A DNA stretch of 64,000 nt from Photorhabdus thracensis. Lineage in GTDB: Bacteria > Pseudomonadota > Gammaproteobacteria > Enterobacterales > Enterobacteriaceae. The translations under genes and the position numbers were made by a program. Positions 1 through 9,815 of this stretch are shown here, piece by piece. Below the pieces are notes generated by a model, which was not told where the DNA came from, searched no databases, and worked only from the letters and a program-made list of their open reading frames with translations. Location: positions 2,232,001 to 2,296,000 of the forward strand of contig NZ_CP011104.1 of assembly GCF_001010285.1 (NCBI RefSeq). Direction: 5' to 3'. How positions within the stretch are numbered: the first letter of the stretch is position 1; each line of letters begins with the position of its first letter.

Positions 1-808
1 CTGTTCCTATAGACCATGTTTTTACTTTACTAAAATATTGAGAAGCTAAAGCAGTAACCAAGCTTGAATCTAATCCTCCTGATAATGGAATACCTATAGT
101 TTCATTATTTTTAGATAATCTAGATATAGAGTTTCTTAATTCTGAATCAATTATATCAAGAAGAACGCATTTTTTTATATCAAAAGAATTTTCATCTACA
201 GGAGATGTAAGATATTTAATCTCTAAATGAGGATATTTTTGTGAGTCAAATGTTAATCTATTTATTGTTCCAGGTTTTAATCTGGACACATTTCGGATTG
301 GCGAAAAATCATCTGGCCTTAGTGATTTTTGAATAACTTCCCTTTCAGATTTAAAATCAAAAGCTTTTTCCCCTTCTACTTTACCAATAATTTTCAAACT
401 ATTAGTAATCCAAATAGAATCAGTTTGTACTAAATTTACTAAATTTAATCCTCTAGACTCTGTTATTATCTCTATATTACCTTTTTTATCCTCAATAAAA
501 AGGCAATAGTCTCCTTCTGCTATAGAAATAATAGAGTTGCCAAATTTTTCTCTAATTGATAATATTACTTCAACATCACTTAGTATATTAGATCTTCCTT
601 CTATTTTCCCAAGAATAGATCTAATGGTAGATATGTTATATATATTACCAATTAAAAAAGCAATATGCTTTTCATTTTTAAACTTTGATATATTTGTTGT
701 ATTACTAAACAATATTGTTCCAGTAAACAATTCATCAAGTTCAAAATCATTTGTTAATTTATTATCAACATCAATACCATGCTTAACAAAGCAAAACTCA
801 GAGCCCAA
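1..808 (-). CDS. cpmA: Carbapenam synthetase (CarA/CpmA-like), 5' part, runs off the left edge
   Basis: About 269 N-terminal residues are visible; the C-terminal half lies outside the window. The product belongs to the asparagine synthetase B/beta-lactam synthetase family: ATP-dependent closure of carboxymethylproline to the carbapenam ring. The PP-loop SGGLDSS is at residues 243-249, followed by LVTALAS and a TWSIGT motif, all as I recall them in Pectobacterium CarA; AEGDYCLFI, ITESRG and RLKPGT also match that protein. The N-terminal glutaminase-like domain has no Cys at position 2, as expected for this branch, which does not use glutamine. I choose TTG at 806-808 because it sits 7 bases after a GAGGGG ribosome site and makes the N-terminus (MGSEFCFV) line up with CarA (MSNSFCVV). 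P. luminescens has a described cpm carbapenem cluster whose first gene is cpmA, so the remaining genes should lie leftwards. Family is near certain; the symbol is by homology. Confidence 0.87.
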   Translation of the reverse strand, partial: MGSEFCFVKHGIDVDNKLTNDFELDELFTGTILFSNTTNISKFKNEKHIAFLIGNIYNISTIRSILGKIEGRSNILSDVEVILSIREKFGNSIISIAEGDYCLFIEDKKGNIEIITESRGLNLVNLVQTDSIWITNSLKIIGKVEGEKAFDFKSEREVIQKSLRPDDFSPIRNVSRLKPGTINRLTFDSQKYPHLEIKYLTSPVDENSFDIKKCVLLDIIDSELRNSISRLSKNNETIGIPLSGGLDSSLVTALASQYFSKVKTWSIGT

Positions 809-1007
809 TTCCAATCCCCTCTTTTATTTTTATAATGCTAAAAAACAGTTTCATAAACTAATATATTTTCAACTACAGAAATGGTTTATTAAAAATAACA
901 AATAATACAAATATAATCAATAATTATAACAATTAAATTAATAATAATTAACAAATAAAATATAACCATTTGTTATTTAATGATTTATTTTTTATAACCG
1001 TCATTCC
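809..1007. promoter_or_regulatory. AT-rich leader and probable promoter region of the carbapenam synthetase gene
   Basis: This is very AT-rich sequence between the TTG start and the IS1634-like remnant. It must hold whatever promoter drives the carbapenem operon, unless transcription enters through the IS debris. I see no confident -35/-10 pair or operator. The nearby IS insertion leaves only about 200 bp of native upstream DNA. Confidence 0.4.
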
Positions 1008-1129
1008 GCACCTAATTCCTGATTTAAAAATAGTGTGATCTTTCGCCTGTTTTGTGTATTTATTGCGTTGATGAGATTGACGGTGGCCTCCAGTTTTGAT
1101 CTATTACTTTTATTTGCCGGAAAATCAAT

Positions 1130-2764
1130 ATGTCCACACCAGCGCCTGTCATTAAACGTCTTGATCATCTGGGTATTATCGCTGCTTTTTGTCATGAAGT
1201 TCGTTTGCCTCGTATGATTGATTCCATCATCCCAAAACACTCGGAGCATACCGTTTCTCATGGGGATGCCTTCCTCGCGATGATCCTCAACGGACTGGGA
1301 TTTCACAGTTGAACACTGCATATGTTTCCCGGCTTTTTTCAGCATAAACCGATTGAACGTTTAATTGGCCCTGGCATTGATGCAGAGCATCTGAATGACG
1401 ATGTGCTTGGCCGGACACTGGATGCCTTATATGAAGCCGGTGTTTCAGAAATTTATCAGGTACTTGCTGAACATGTCATTGATAAGTTAGGTATAAAATC
1501 GGATTCTGTGCACCTCGATATCACCCGTTTCCACGTGGATGGCGAGTACAAGTCACCATTAGAGGACGACACTCAGCGCATTGAGCTCAGGCCGGGATAC
1601 CCGTTTATATGCAAGCGATAAGTGGGAATACCAACGATGCCAGGGCCTTTGCCGAATTCACAAAACAACATATTCGTTGCCTGAAAGCCGCCTAAAACAG
1701 CCGTTACTTTGTCGCGGATGCCGCCCTTTACAGCGAAGACACGATATCTTCTCTTCATCAACAAAAACAACTCTTTATTACCCGGGTGCCTTTAACCGTC
1801 AAGGAAGCTAAACAGCAGCTCCTGAGCGTGGATCTCAGCCAGCTACAGCCTGTTACCGACGGGTTATGCGAGATGTTGGGTAAGCTCCTGCTATGGGGGT
1901 GTGGCGCAGCGGTGGTTATTGCTCAGCAGTGAGTCTGCCGCCAAACGTGAAGGACAGACCTTCGAGAAAAACACACTTAAGATGACGGAAAAAGAACTGA
2001 AACGGTTTGAAAAATTGTGCAAAAAAACGTTTACCTGCAAAGCAGATGCCTTACAAACCCTGTGTGATTTTGAATCCGAATGCCAACTTATCCGTATTGA
2101 TGCGCCTGAGGCTAAGGAAGTCGTCACTTATCAAGGCCGTGGACGCCCGAGTGAAGATAAACAGCCTGATGTTCATTATCAGCTCTCAGGCCGGGCTTAC
2201 AGCCAGCTGGATAAAGTTGCTTATGCAAGGCTCAAGGTGGGGATGTTTATTCTGGCCACCAACGAAATGGATAATGGTGTGCTTGATATGGAAGCATTAC
2301 TTTCCACTTACAAAGCCCAACAAAAGGTTGAGCGGGGCTTCCGGTTCCTGAAAAGCCCGGAATTCCTGACATCCTCCCTGTATCTGAAAAAACCAGAACG
2401 CATAGAAGCCTTATTGATGGTGATGACGTGCAGTTTAATGGTTTATGCCGCTCTGGAACATAAAATCCGCACCGGATTAAAACAAAACGCCGCCTTTTAC
2501 CCGGATATGAAAAACCTGCAGACTCAGTCTCCCACAGCACGTTGGGTGTTTTTAACCTTTGAAGGAATTAACGCCTTTGAATTTCAGGGACACCGGATGG
2601 TGACGGGAATGCAGCCATACCAGAATGCATTTTCAAACAACACGGCAAAAGGCTATGGCTTCAAAATAGGCAGCTCAAGTCTGAGTTGGTACAAATTAAT
2701 CATGCCTGAGGATTTCCACGAACTGAATTTTTTCAAATACTCTGATCGTGCCTCAGGCATTTAG
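1130..2764 (+). pseudogene. Decayed IS1634-family (IS4-like DDE) transposase
   Basis: The transposase can be followed piecewise. Residues from ATG 1130 (MSTPAPVIKRLDHLG) run to an in-frame TGA at 1310-1312 and continue in the same frame from 1322 (MFPGFFQHKPIERLIG) to about 1580. The frame then changes (AGIPVYMQAISGNTNDARAF), with a probable internal deletion; at least two more disruptions follow before the C-terminal part, open from 1901 to 2764 (VERGFRFLKSPEF, SLMVYAALEHKIR). A normal member is one continuous ORF of roughly 540-560 codons, so this copy is dead. It separates the carbapenem gene from phlA. A weak inverted match (cctaattcctga near 1012, tcaggcatttag near 2754) may mark the ends, but I would not rely on it. 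Confidence 0.8.
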
Positions 2765-2803
2765 CTCCCTTCTTAACTATAGCTCAGATTAACTAATAAC
2801 AAA

Positions 2804-5800
2804 TTAATGAGATTTACGGTTAATTATTTCGCCATTAATTGTGCCGTTTTCAGTTTCATTGCTATAGGTTTTCACCAAAGGTATTTTACCGGACAGTACA
2901 TCTTCCTGGACTTCCTTAATAATTCCGCCAACAGAATCAGGTAATACAAGGCTGCCGCCTTTGCTATTGTCATAGCCAGTGACAGATTGTTGTTCCACAT
3001 TTTGGGTGTTAAGAGTGACATTACCTTGTGCACTACCAATCTGACCACCAATCAAATGTGTATTTCCTTTTACATCCAGATTAACGCTCTGATTACCGGA
3101 AATTACCGATTGTTCACTGACTGTTTCCCGATCTTTAATATCGACATTACTTTTGAATTTACCTGTAACACCATTAATCCCTTTAATATTATTAAGGCTA
3201 TTAAACGCGGAGGTTAGTCTTTCTTGTAATCCTTTCTGCTGTGGTTCTTCTGTTGTATTTTTCGATGGATCATCTTTCGACACATCGTCTTTAGAGGTTT
3301 CATCTTGAGGTGCATTATCCTTAGTTGCTTCATCTTTGGGGATGTCACCACTTTTGACTTTAGATTCTTTCGTGTAATTAATACCGGCATCAACACCGAC
3401 ATTTAACCCATGCTCAGTATCTTTTCGGCTTTCAACACGCAAGTCACCGCCAATATTGCCTTTTACCTGATCAGCATCTATTCGTGCTCCGCCTACTATC
3501 GTGTCACCACCACTGTTGATAACGACATTTTCACCCTTAATATGACTATTATGCTGGGTTGTTGCTTGCAGGCGATCAACACCCGCTTTGACTTCCCCGC
3601 CAAAGTTATGTTTTGTGGTGGTGGTTGTACTGTCATCCTCAGCTTTTTTAACCGAGCTTGCATTATCGCCACTGCCTTTCAGGTTCAATTCCCAACTGTC
3701 GTTATTAATCCGATCCTGAGCAGATACCAGTTCGATATTTCCTTGTTTGGCATTCAGATCGATCTGCTTACCTGTCACTTCAGCACCTTTCAGTGTCAGG
3801 TTATTGCCCGCACTCAGATTGACACCTTGCTTACCGCCAATCTCACTTACCTGAGCTGCGGTGCTGTTTTTGCTATCAGTGTTGTAACCGCCGCCAAGAC
3901 CGATATGAATATTCTTGCCTTCTGGGGTGGTTCCTCCTTTAGCTGATGCTTCACCGTTATAACCGGTTGCTGTTTTCGTCGTGCTGTTGGTGGCGTTATC
4001 AAAATGGATATCACCTTTAGCATCTACACTGGCTTTGCCGGCGCCGGCATTCAGAGATGTACCCTGATATTTAGCATCTCGCTCGACATGGATATCAATA
4101 TCATCTGTTGCGGTAATTCGGCTGGTGACTGCTTCGGTTGTGGAAGTATGACTGCTTTGTGTGCCGCCTTTGCCTTTACCGTTAGCAGAGATATCTTTGC
4201 CGGTGGTGGTATAGACACGCAGGTCAGCATTGCCGCTGGTTTCACTGTGGCTATTTTCGCGGTGATTCTGTGCTGCTTCACTGGTATGGCTGTCGGCTTT
4301 CAGCGTGACATTACCCTGGCTGGCGTGATATTGAGTGCCCTGATCATACAGCTCGCCATTGGTTTTAATAACCACATTGCTGGCCTGGACAGATGTCACA
4401 ACAGCGTCGGACTTTTTGCTGGCTGTCTGGATGCTACTGCCGTTGGCTGCAATATCCGCTCCCAGATTGGGTGTGCCTTTCTTGGCGAATGTGCCATCCA
4501 GAGCTGATTTTACGGGCTCTTTCACTACTTTCTCAACCGGACGGGTGACAGCGCTATAATCTATATTGACGCCAATATCCGTGCCAACCTGTAATTTACT
4601 GTTGGAATTTGATTCAGTATTGGATACCGCCAGATTGCTGACTTTGCCTGCCTCAGCAGTATAAGCGCCATTGACTTTATGGCTTGCACCTTCCTGAACC
4701 AATTCCCCGCTGGCTTTAATGTTCAAATCACCTGCGATCTGCGAACCGGAAACAACGGCGGTGGTGCGGGTATGATTATTGTTATTACCTTCATAGCCAC
4801 CATGAATACCGGAGCCCACTTTATCGATTCCTCCGGTAAGATAGACACCAACGTGCTTTTTACTCTGAGATTTCTCTTCAGATTTTTTATTATTCGCGGC
4901 TAACAGATGAACATTTGCGCCGGTGATCTTAGCATCACCTTTGGTCGTCACCAGATTGGAACCACTGAGGGTGACGTTTTTATCAGTATCAATAGTGATA
5001 CTCTCCCCACTCAACGTAGAAACTTGCTGTGTTGTCGTCTGATTTTTCTGGCCGTTGCTGGTATGTGCAATACCCACGCCGGCGCGATACTGCTTGTCTC
5101 CCTTTTGCTGGAACTGACTTTGCAGATCCAGAGAAGTGTTTTGCTTATCAACCTGTTTTTGCTCGCCATAGGAGAGTATGTTGATATTACCGGATGTATT
5201 CAGGCTAAGGGCACCGGTACTTTGCACCAGACTGCCAACCACATTCAGATCTTCATCGCCGAGTAATTTGAGATCAGCCTCGGAAACCAACTCGCTGCCA
5301 TGAGATTTCTGTTGATTGCTACTGGTTCTTTGTGAGCTGTTGGTGATGTTGAATACGGTACCCGTTCGTTCATCAATTTTCTGATTGAGATGGCTGACAG
5401 CATTGTCGATAGTTAACTTGCCACTATTAGCATGCACAAAAGCACCTTGAGTTGCTTTTACTTTGCTGCCGGTAATGGATATCCCCTTCTGACCTGACAG
5501 CAATAAACGTCCATTGGCGGTCAGTTCTGACGCATGACTGGTTTCTTTTAACTCACTGTTATCTTTATTACCGCCGCCGCCGATACCGCCCCAGTATTGC
5601 TTATCATCACGTACAGCACGGCTGTCAGCAATTTTCTGAACATTGATTTGCAGTTGTTTACCGGCTTCCAGTGTCAGTTTCTGACCTGCGTGAACCTTTG
5701 TTCCAAGCAGTTCGGCCTGAGCTCCGGCCTTAATATCAAGATCACCACCTGCTTGCAATTCACTGGCAATCAGGCGCTGAGTTTGTTTACTCTCTTCCCA

Positions 5801-7246
5801 ACTTCCCGTTTGCAACTTAGCTGTGTGATTTTTCTTGTAACCTTTTTCTGATGTTTTCTCTGTTTCAATCAGACCAGCAATCTGCACATCTTTTTTTGCT
5901 GTAATAGCCAGTTTATCTTTGGCATCTATTTGGCTGCCAAAGACCTTAACGTCACCTTCAATGGCGTTTAAATTGACATTCTGCCGGGCTTTTATCGTAT
6001 TCCCTGACTGATGTTGTTTTTCACTCTCCTGAGTAACCTCATGCCGCCAGGAATAACCCCGTTGGTTATCGACATTTTTAGTGGATTGAATTAATTGCTG
6101 CCCGTCTAAAGTCAGATTAGCGCCACTCAGACTAACATCGTCGCCCACTATATCTGTGGCCGTCATCTGGTTATTGTTCTTGGCAACCAATGAGATGTTT
6201 TTGCCTTCCAGTTTAGTACGGGCCAGTGACTGGCTGCTTTTACTGTCATTGGTATAAGAACTGCGGAAATAGCTTTGGTAATTATGACTACCGTCACGGC
6301 TATATTTTGATTCGCTGACTTTACCTTTTACCTGAATATTGTTGCCCAGAAGCTCAACATCGCCACCTTGCAGGTGTGCGGCTTCTAAATTAAGGTTGCC
6401 GTGAGAATCAACAAGAATCTTGTCATTCCCGGTAAGAGAGCCTTGCAGATTTACCCCGCTGCCTTTGGCGGTATTCAGCAAATGAATGCGCCCGGCTTGC
6501 ATACTGCCAAGATAATAACTATCCAACACCCCGGTTAATTTTTGCTGAGAATCGCGCACTTCTCCCGTGGCGGAGGTTTTATTTTCACCACTGATAGCAT
6601 TAATCTCTTTTTGAGCGGTGACAGTTCCCCGGTTGTCAATTTTAGGGGCAATAAGATCAAGAACCGCGTTGGCGATTAAGCCATCGGATTTAATTCTCAG
6701 ACTATTCTGATTATCAAAAGTGCTGAAACCTTGTAAATTACCCTGTTCTACCAATGGATTACCAACGACCAGAGCAGCGCGGTTAGTATTAATAAAACCA
6801 CATCCATTACAGGTAATGCCATTTGGGTTTGCCAGCACATAATCTGCTGCGATACCAAACACCTCCTGCTGACCTAATAGCAGGGAAGGGTTCCTGCTGA
6901 TAACCTCATTGAGAATCAGGCTAGCGGCTTGACCATTTAAATTGGGGTTAGCGGTGAGCTGGCCTGCTAATTGTGATTTCCCATCCTCCAGAGCGTTATT
7001 CAGGACGGCGCCCAACTGGCCGACGTTATAATCCAGATATTGGTTATGTGACAACCCGGAAGAGGAGGGCGTCACGATATTCACAACAGTTGCTTTACCT
7101 TCGATAGATAAAATATCGGGACGATGTGCCTGATCGCCACCACCAACGATTTCATTGGCAAAGCCGGTGGAGCAGGAAACAAGGATGATTGCCATAGAAG
7201 CGGCAAGCTTGCCGGTAGGGGATAACCTGAATTTTTTATTTTTCAT
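2804..7246 (-). CDS. phlA: Two-partner-secretion hemolysin/adhesin (PhlA-like exoprotein)
   Basis: 1480 residues. The N-terminus has a basic stretch and a hydrophobic signal peptide ending near ...CSTGFA-NE (residue 30). The TPS secretion domain follows, with NPNG at 140-143 and a CxxC (C146, C149; CNGCGF), the signature of the ShlA/HpmA hemolysin branch. The rest is a long beta-helix of degenerate repeats (GKNISLVA, GGDLDIKAG, AGNNLTLKG types) with a low-complexity Asp/Lys/Thr-rich linker around 1290-1325. There is no VENN or CT-type toxin tip at the C-terminus, which ends in ordinary sequence, so this is a hemolysin rather than a CDI effector. It lies 62 bp downstream of its transporter gene on the same strand, the phlB-phlA order. 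Length and organisation match the described P. luminescens PhlA, reported to rise under iron limitation. Confidence 0.88.
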   Translation of the reverse strand: MKNKKFRLSPTGKLAASMAIILVSCSTGFANEIVGGGDQAHRPDILSIEGKATVVNIVTPSSSGLSHNQYLDYNVGQLGAVLNNALEDGKSQLAGQLTANPNLNGQAASLILNEVISRNPSLLLGQQEVFGIAADYVLANPNGITCNGCGFINTNRAALVVGNPLVEQGNLQGFSTFDNQNSLRIKSDGLIANAVLDLIAPKIDNRGTVTAQKEINAISGENKTSATGEVRDSQQKLTGVLDSYYLGSMQAGRIHLLNTAKGSGVNLQGSLTGNDKILVDSHGNLNLEAAHLQGGDVELLGNNIQVKGKVSESKYSRDGSHNYQSYFRSSYTNDSKSSQSLARTKLEGKNISLVAKNNNQMTATDIVGDDVSLSGANLTLDGQQLIQSTKNVDNQRGYSWRHEVTQESEKQHQSGNTIKARQNVNLNAIEGDVKVFGSQIDAKDKLAITAKKDVQIAGLIETEKTSEKGYKKNHTAKLQTGSWEESKQTQRLIASELQAGGDLDIKAGAQAELLGTKVHAGQKLTLEAGKQLQINVQKIADSRAVRDDKQYWGGIGGGGNKDNSELKETSHASELTANGRLLLSGQKGISITGSKVKATQGAFVHANSGKLTIDNAVSHLNQKIDERTGTVFNITNSSQRTSSNQQKSHGSELVSEADLKLLGDEDLNVVGSLVQSTGALSLNTSGNINILSYGEQKQVDKQNTSLDLQSQFQQKGDKQYRAGVGIAHTSNGQKNQTTTQQVSTLSGESITIDTDKNVTLSGSNLVTTKGDAKITGANVHLLAANNKKSEEKSQSKKHVGVYLTGGIDKVGSGIHGGYEGNNNNHTRTTAVVSGSQIAGDLNIKASGELVQEGASHKVNGAYTAEAGKVSNLAVSNTESNSNSKLQVGTDIGVNIDYSAVTRPVEKVVKEPVKSALDGTFAKKGTPNLGADIAANGSSIQTASKKSDAVVTSVQASNVVIKTNGELYDQGTQYHASQGNVTLKADSHTSEAAQNHRENSHSETSGNADLRVYTTTGKDISANGKGKGGTQSSHTSTTEAVTSRITATDDIDIHVERDAKYQGTSLNAGAGKASVDAKGDIHFDNATNSTTKTATGYNGEASAKGGTTPEGKNIHIGLGGGYNTDSKNSTAAQVSEIGGKQGVNLSAGNNLTLKGAEVTGKQIDLNAKQGNIELVSAQDRINNDSWELNLKGSGDNASSVKKAEDDSTTTTTKHNFGGEVKAGVDRLQATTQHNSHIKGENVVINSGGDTIVGGARIDADQVKGNIGGDLRVESRKDTEHGLNVGVDAGINYTKESKVKSGDIPKDEATKDNAPQDETSKDDVSKDDPSKNTTEEPQQKGLQERLTSAFNSLNNIKGINGVTGKFKSNVDIKDRETVSEQSVISGNQSVNLDVKGNTHLIGGQIGSAQGNVTLNTQNVEQQSVTGYDNSKGGSLVLPDSVGGIIKEVQEDVLSGKIPLVKTYSNETENGTINGEIINRKSH

Positions 7247-7308
7247 ACATGAGTCTCTCTATATTTAGTTATATTACTGTGTACAACGTTGGGCACTGCT
7301 AAAAACCA

Positions 7309-8976
7309 TCAAAAGGTGTAAGAAAAACGGGTCAGAACCTGCACGGGTTCATCGGATGCGTTACTGTTGGAAAGCAATTTTCCACGGCTGGCTTCGATAT
7401 CGAATACCATGTGCTGGTATCTCAGCGTGGCGCCAGAACTGAATCCCGCACTGCTTTGCCAGCCTTGAGGGCTGCGATAGCCTTTAACCTGGCCGGCATC
7501 AATACCGATACGTACAGATAACGTACTGTTAGCAATTAGGAAGTTGCGGGACAACGTATTTTGCAGATACCAGCCGTTATCCCCGGATAGTGTGTTTTTG
7601 CTGAACCCCCGGACCGCGTTGCGATCAGTAATATTCAGCCATTCAACGCCGGGTAGGCCGTGCCGGTTGTATTGCCCATAAAGCAGGTTATTGAGTTGGT
7701 AAGATGAATTGAACAGCATAAAACGCTGATGCAGGTTAACCATCAACTTACCTTTGGTGAATTGCCTATCAAGATAAGTTGTGGCGGTTTGGGCGCCAAA
7801 CCAAGGCAAACCCTGTTCAACACTCAGATTTAGGGTGATTAAACCGGTGGGGATTATGTGTAAATGATTGACCCCGAGTTCAAACACACTCAGCGTCTGG
7901 CTGCTGACACCGATCTTGGTGTCATTGATGTAATTGTTGTAATTCTTATAAATAAGCTGCCCGCTGACGGTATTAATCTGAGATTGATTGCGATAGAAGG
8001 CAAAATCAGAACGCATCCCAATTTGCTGAGTATTCCCGTAGATTTTTACGGTTTTGGTTTGCAAATGGGGATGACTGGCATATTGGGAATAACTACCAAA
8101 TCCACTGAATGTTGCTGCGCCGTAGGGCACTGAATAGATAAGAGTAGCCGCGCGGCTGTAGCGATTGGATGGGCTATCCAACGTACTACTGACATTTAGG
8201 CTGATAAAGTCGGATAAGCCGAATGGACTATCAAAACTGGCATTGGTACGGGCCAGCCATTTCCCGGTACTTTTCTGTCCATAATTATCAGTGGTGATAT
8301 TCAGCAACCAGGGTTTACTGTGCTGATTATGCAGTTTAACGACTGAGCCACCATTAACTGTCCCCGGTAAAATATCCAGAGTGGTTTTATTGGACTGTAA
8401 CCGGTTCGCCTGATCTAAACCCTGATCAAGTTGCGTGATATTCAGGGGCTGCTTTTCCAGACCGGGGAATAACATACTGCTGTTAACCCAACGATTGCCC
8501 CCTTCGATTTTCTCAATAAATCCTTCAATAACATTTAGCCCTAACTCTCTGTTGGCATCGGGAGCAATAAACTGAATACGGGCGGTAACATAGCCTTTAC
8601 TGATATACAACTTCGTCAGCTCATGGCTGAGTCGATTGATATCATGACTACTGATACACTCTGGGGACAAAGCGCTGAGAGTATTTAACTCCCGAACAGA
8701 AAGAAGCGAGATCCCTTTCAGATAAACACCTGTTAACGGCAGACACTGTCTGGATTCCGGCAGTACCGGCGCAGGCGTTGACTCAGGGACTGTATTAGCC
8801 TGTTGTTTTAATTGCTGATATCGGCGTTGTTCTATCAGTTGGTTAATTTCCCGGGAACTATCTTGCAACGTTCTCCTGGCTTCAGTCATCGGCAGATTAT
8901 CATTTAACTCTGCTGGTGAAGCGGTTATTTGAAAGGAAATAGCACACAATATTAAAATAGATATTCTTTTTATCAT
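7309..8976 (-). CDS. phlB: Two-partner-secretion outer-membrane transporter (PhlB/ShlB-like)
   Basis: 555 residues. It exports and activates the adjacent PhlA-like exoprotein across the outer membrane. Visible parts: signal peptide MIKRISILILCAISF..ITAS; a periplasmic Gln/Arg-rich helix; POTRA region (CLPLTGVYLKGISLL through YISKGYVTARIQF); and a C-terminal beta-barrel with alternating hydrophobic strands ending in aromatic Phe (TRFSYTF), the usual BAM recognition end. Size is normal for FhaC/ShlB proteins. A GATAAGGATGATAT stretch at 8986-8999, just before the start, resembles half of a Fur box but matches the 19-bp consensus only partly; I treat it as a hint. It is the first gene of a two-gene operon with phlA. 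Confidence 0.88.
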   Translation of the reverse strand: MIKRISILILCAISFQITASPAELNDNLPMTEARRTLQDSSREINQLIEQRRYQQLKQQANTVPESTPAPVLPESRQCLPLTGVYLKGISLLSVRELNTLSALSPECISSHDINRLSHELTKLYISKGYVTARIQFIAPDANRELGLNVIEGFIEKIEGGNRWVNSSMLFPGLEKQPLNITQLDQGLDQANRLQSNKTTLDILPGTVNGGSVVKLHNQHSKPWLLNITTDNYGQKSTGKWLARTNASFDSPFGLSDFISLNVSSTLDSPSNRYSRAATLIYSVPYGAATFSGFGSYSQYASHPHLQTKTVKIYGNTQQIGMRSDFAFYRNQSQINTVSGQLIYKNYNNYINDTKIGVSSQTLSVFELGVNHLHIIPTGLITLNLSVEQGLPWFGAQTATTYLDRQFTKGKLMVNLHQRFMLFNSSYQLNNLLYGQYNRHGLPGVEWLNITDRNAVRGFSKNTLSGDNGWYLQNTLSRNFLIANSTLSVRIGIDAGQVKGYRSPQGWQSSAGFSSGATLRYQHMVFDIEASRGKLLSNSNASDEPVQVLTRFSYTF

Positions 8977-9592
8977 ACATTCACCGATAAGGATGATATT
9001 TTATTCCATAAAACAAAAATATACGGTTTTAGCCTGATAGGTAATTGCATGCGTATTGGCTAACTTATTCGTTATTAAAGCATACTCTTGGTTATATCAT
9101 GCTCTGATTAACGAGTAGCGTTTCTGTTACATCTCGATTTTCTATTATAAATTTCAATTAATTGGTTATGCAGATAATAATAAGTTAATAAGAATACTTA
9201 TTTTATTGCTTATTAATGAATTGACTTAAGTGGAATGAGTAACCGATAGTGATTTTGATGGGTAATAGGATGATGCCATTAGGAAGATTCTTAAAGAAAG
9301 GAAGGGTTAAGCCAAATAAGTAATAATAAACTAAATTTTAGTTCAGTGTTATTTGGCTTATAAAATGATAATTCCTGATGTAATAGTTTTTATAAGTGAT
9401 TTTCGTTAGATAAATGGATGATAGAAAGAAGAGTGTTTTGATTGAGAAAAGAATAATTATTTGGAGATTGTTGAATTGGTGGCTGGAAATAAATTTTACT
9501 TATGTTGCTGGAAGTTTTATTTTATAAGATAATAATATTATTAAGTTTTGTTTTTATATAGTTAGGTGTTTATTATAAATAAGTTTTCATAA
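8977..9592. other. AT-rich intergenic region upstream of phlBA with a 12-bp inverted repeat
   Basis: No gene is evident in these ~600 bp. They hold the phlB promoter region near 8980-9100. They also hold a perfect inverted repeat TAAGCCAAATAA (9308-9319) / TTATTTGGCTTA (9349-9360) enclosing a smaller palindrome ACTAAAtTTTAGT. It could be a terminator, a cruciform or a miniature element remnant. The rest is simple A/T-rich sequence. Confidence 0.6.
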
Positions 9593-9715
9593 TTATGCTC
9601 CACTTCCAACCAGCCCTTGTGTACCAAGATATACAGCCTTTTCATCCAAGTGGTCTGTAGAATCAATGAGATAGGCTACAGAACCAATGTTGTTCAAAAA
9701 GAAAACAAAAGGCAT
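9593..9715 (-). pseudogene. Short coding-like remnant (C-terminal end of an unrecognised protein)
   Basis: A 40-codon reading frame from ATG 9713-9715 to TAA at 9593-9595 reads MPFVFFLNNIGSVAYLIDST...GTQGLVGSGA. Its composition looks like protein and is unlike the A/T-rich surroundings. The frame is open a little upstream (AFHNTDTP) and then meets a stop, so it may be the tail of a degraded gene. I do not recognise the family, and no ribosome site is convincing. Confidence 0.25.
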
Positions 9716-9768
9716 AGGTGTATCAGTATTATGGAAAGCTATTTATATGTTTGGGTAAATTGATAAAA

Positions 9769-9800
9769 TACTGGAAAACTATTTTGATAATTTTCCAGTA
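9769..9800 (-). terminator. Rho-independent-type terminator of the PixA-like gene
   Basis: Perfect 10-bp stem TACTGGAAAA / TTTTCCAGTA with a 12-base loop, 16 bp past the stop codon of the 9816-10406 gene. On the minus strand it is followed by TTTTAT. Position and polarity fit a terminator for that gene. Confidence 0.65.
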
Positions 9801-9815
9801 GGAAGCTACAGATAC

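Noticed and set aside
537-905. 122-codon plus-strand ORF opposite the carbapenam synthetase gene
   Set aside because: The minus strand carries the clear CarA-like reading; this frame has no motif.
3410-5266. Plus-strand ORFs inside phlA
   Set aside because: Antisense shadows of the repetitive hemolysin gene, without their own signals.
8986-9004. Fur box before phlB
   Set aside because: Only about 12 of 19 positions match the consensus and it overlaps the translation start region; iron control is known for phlA in the literature but this site does not prove it.
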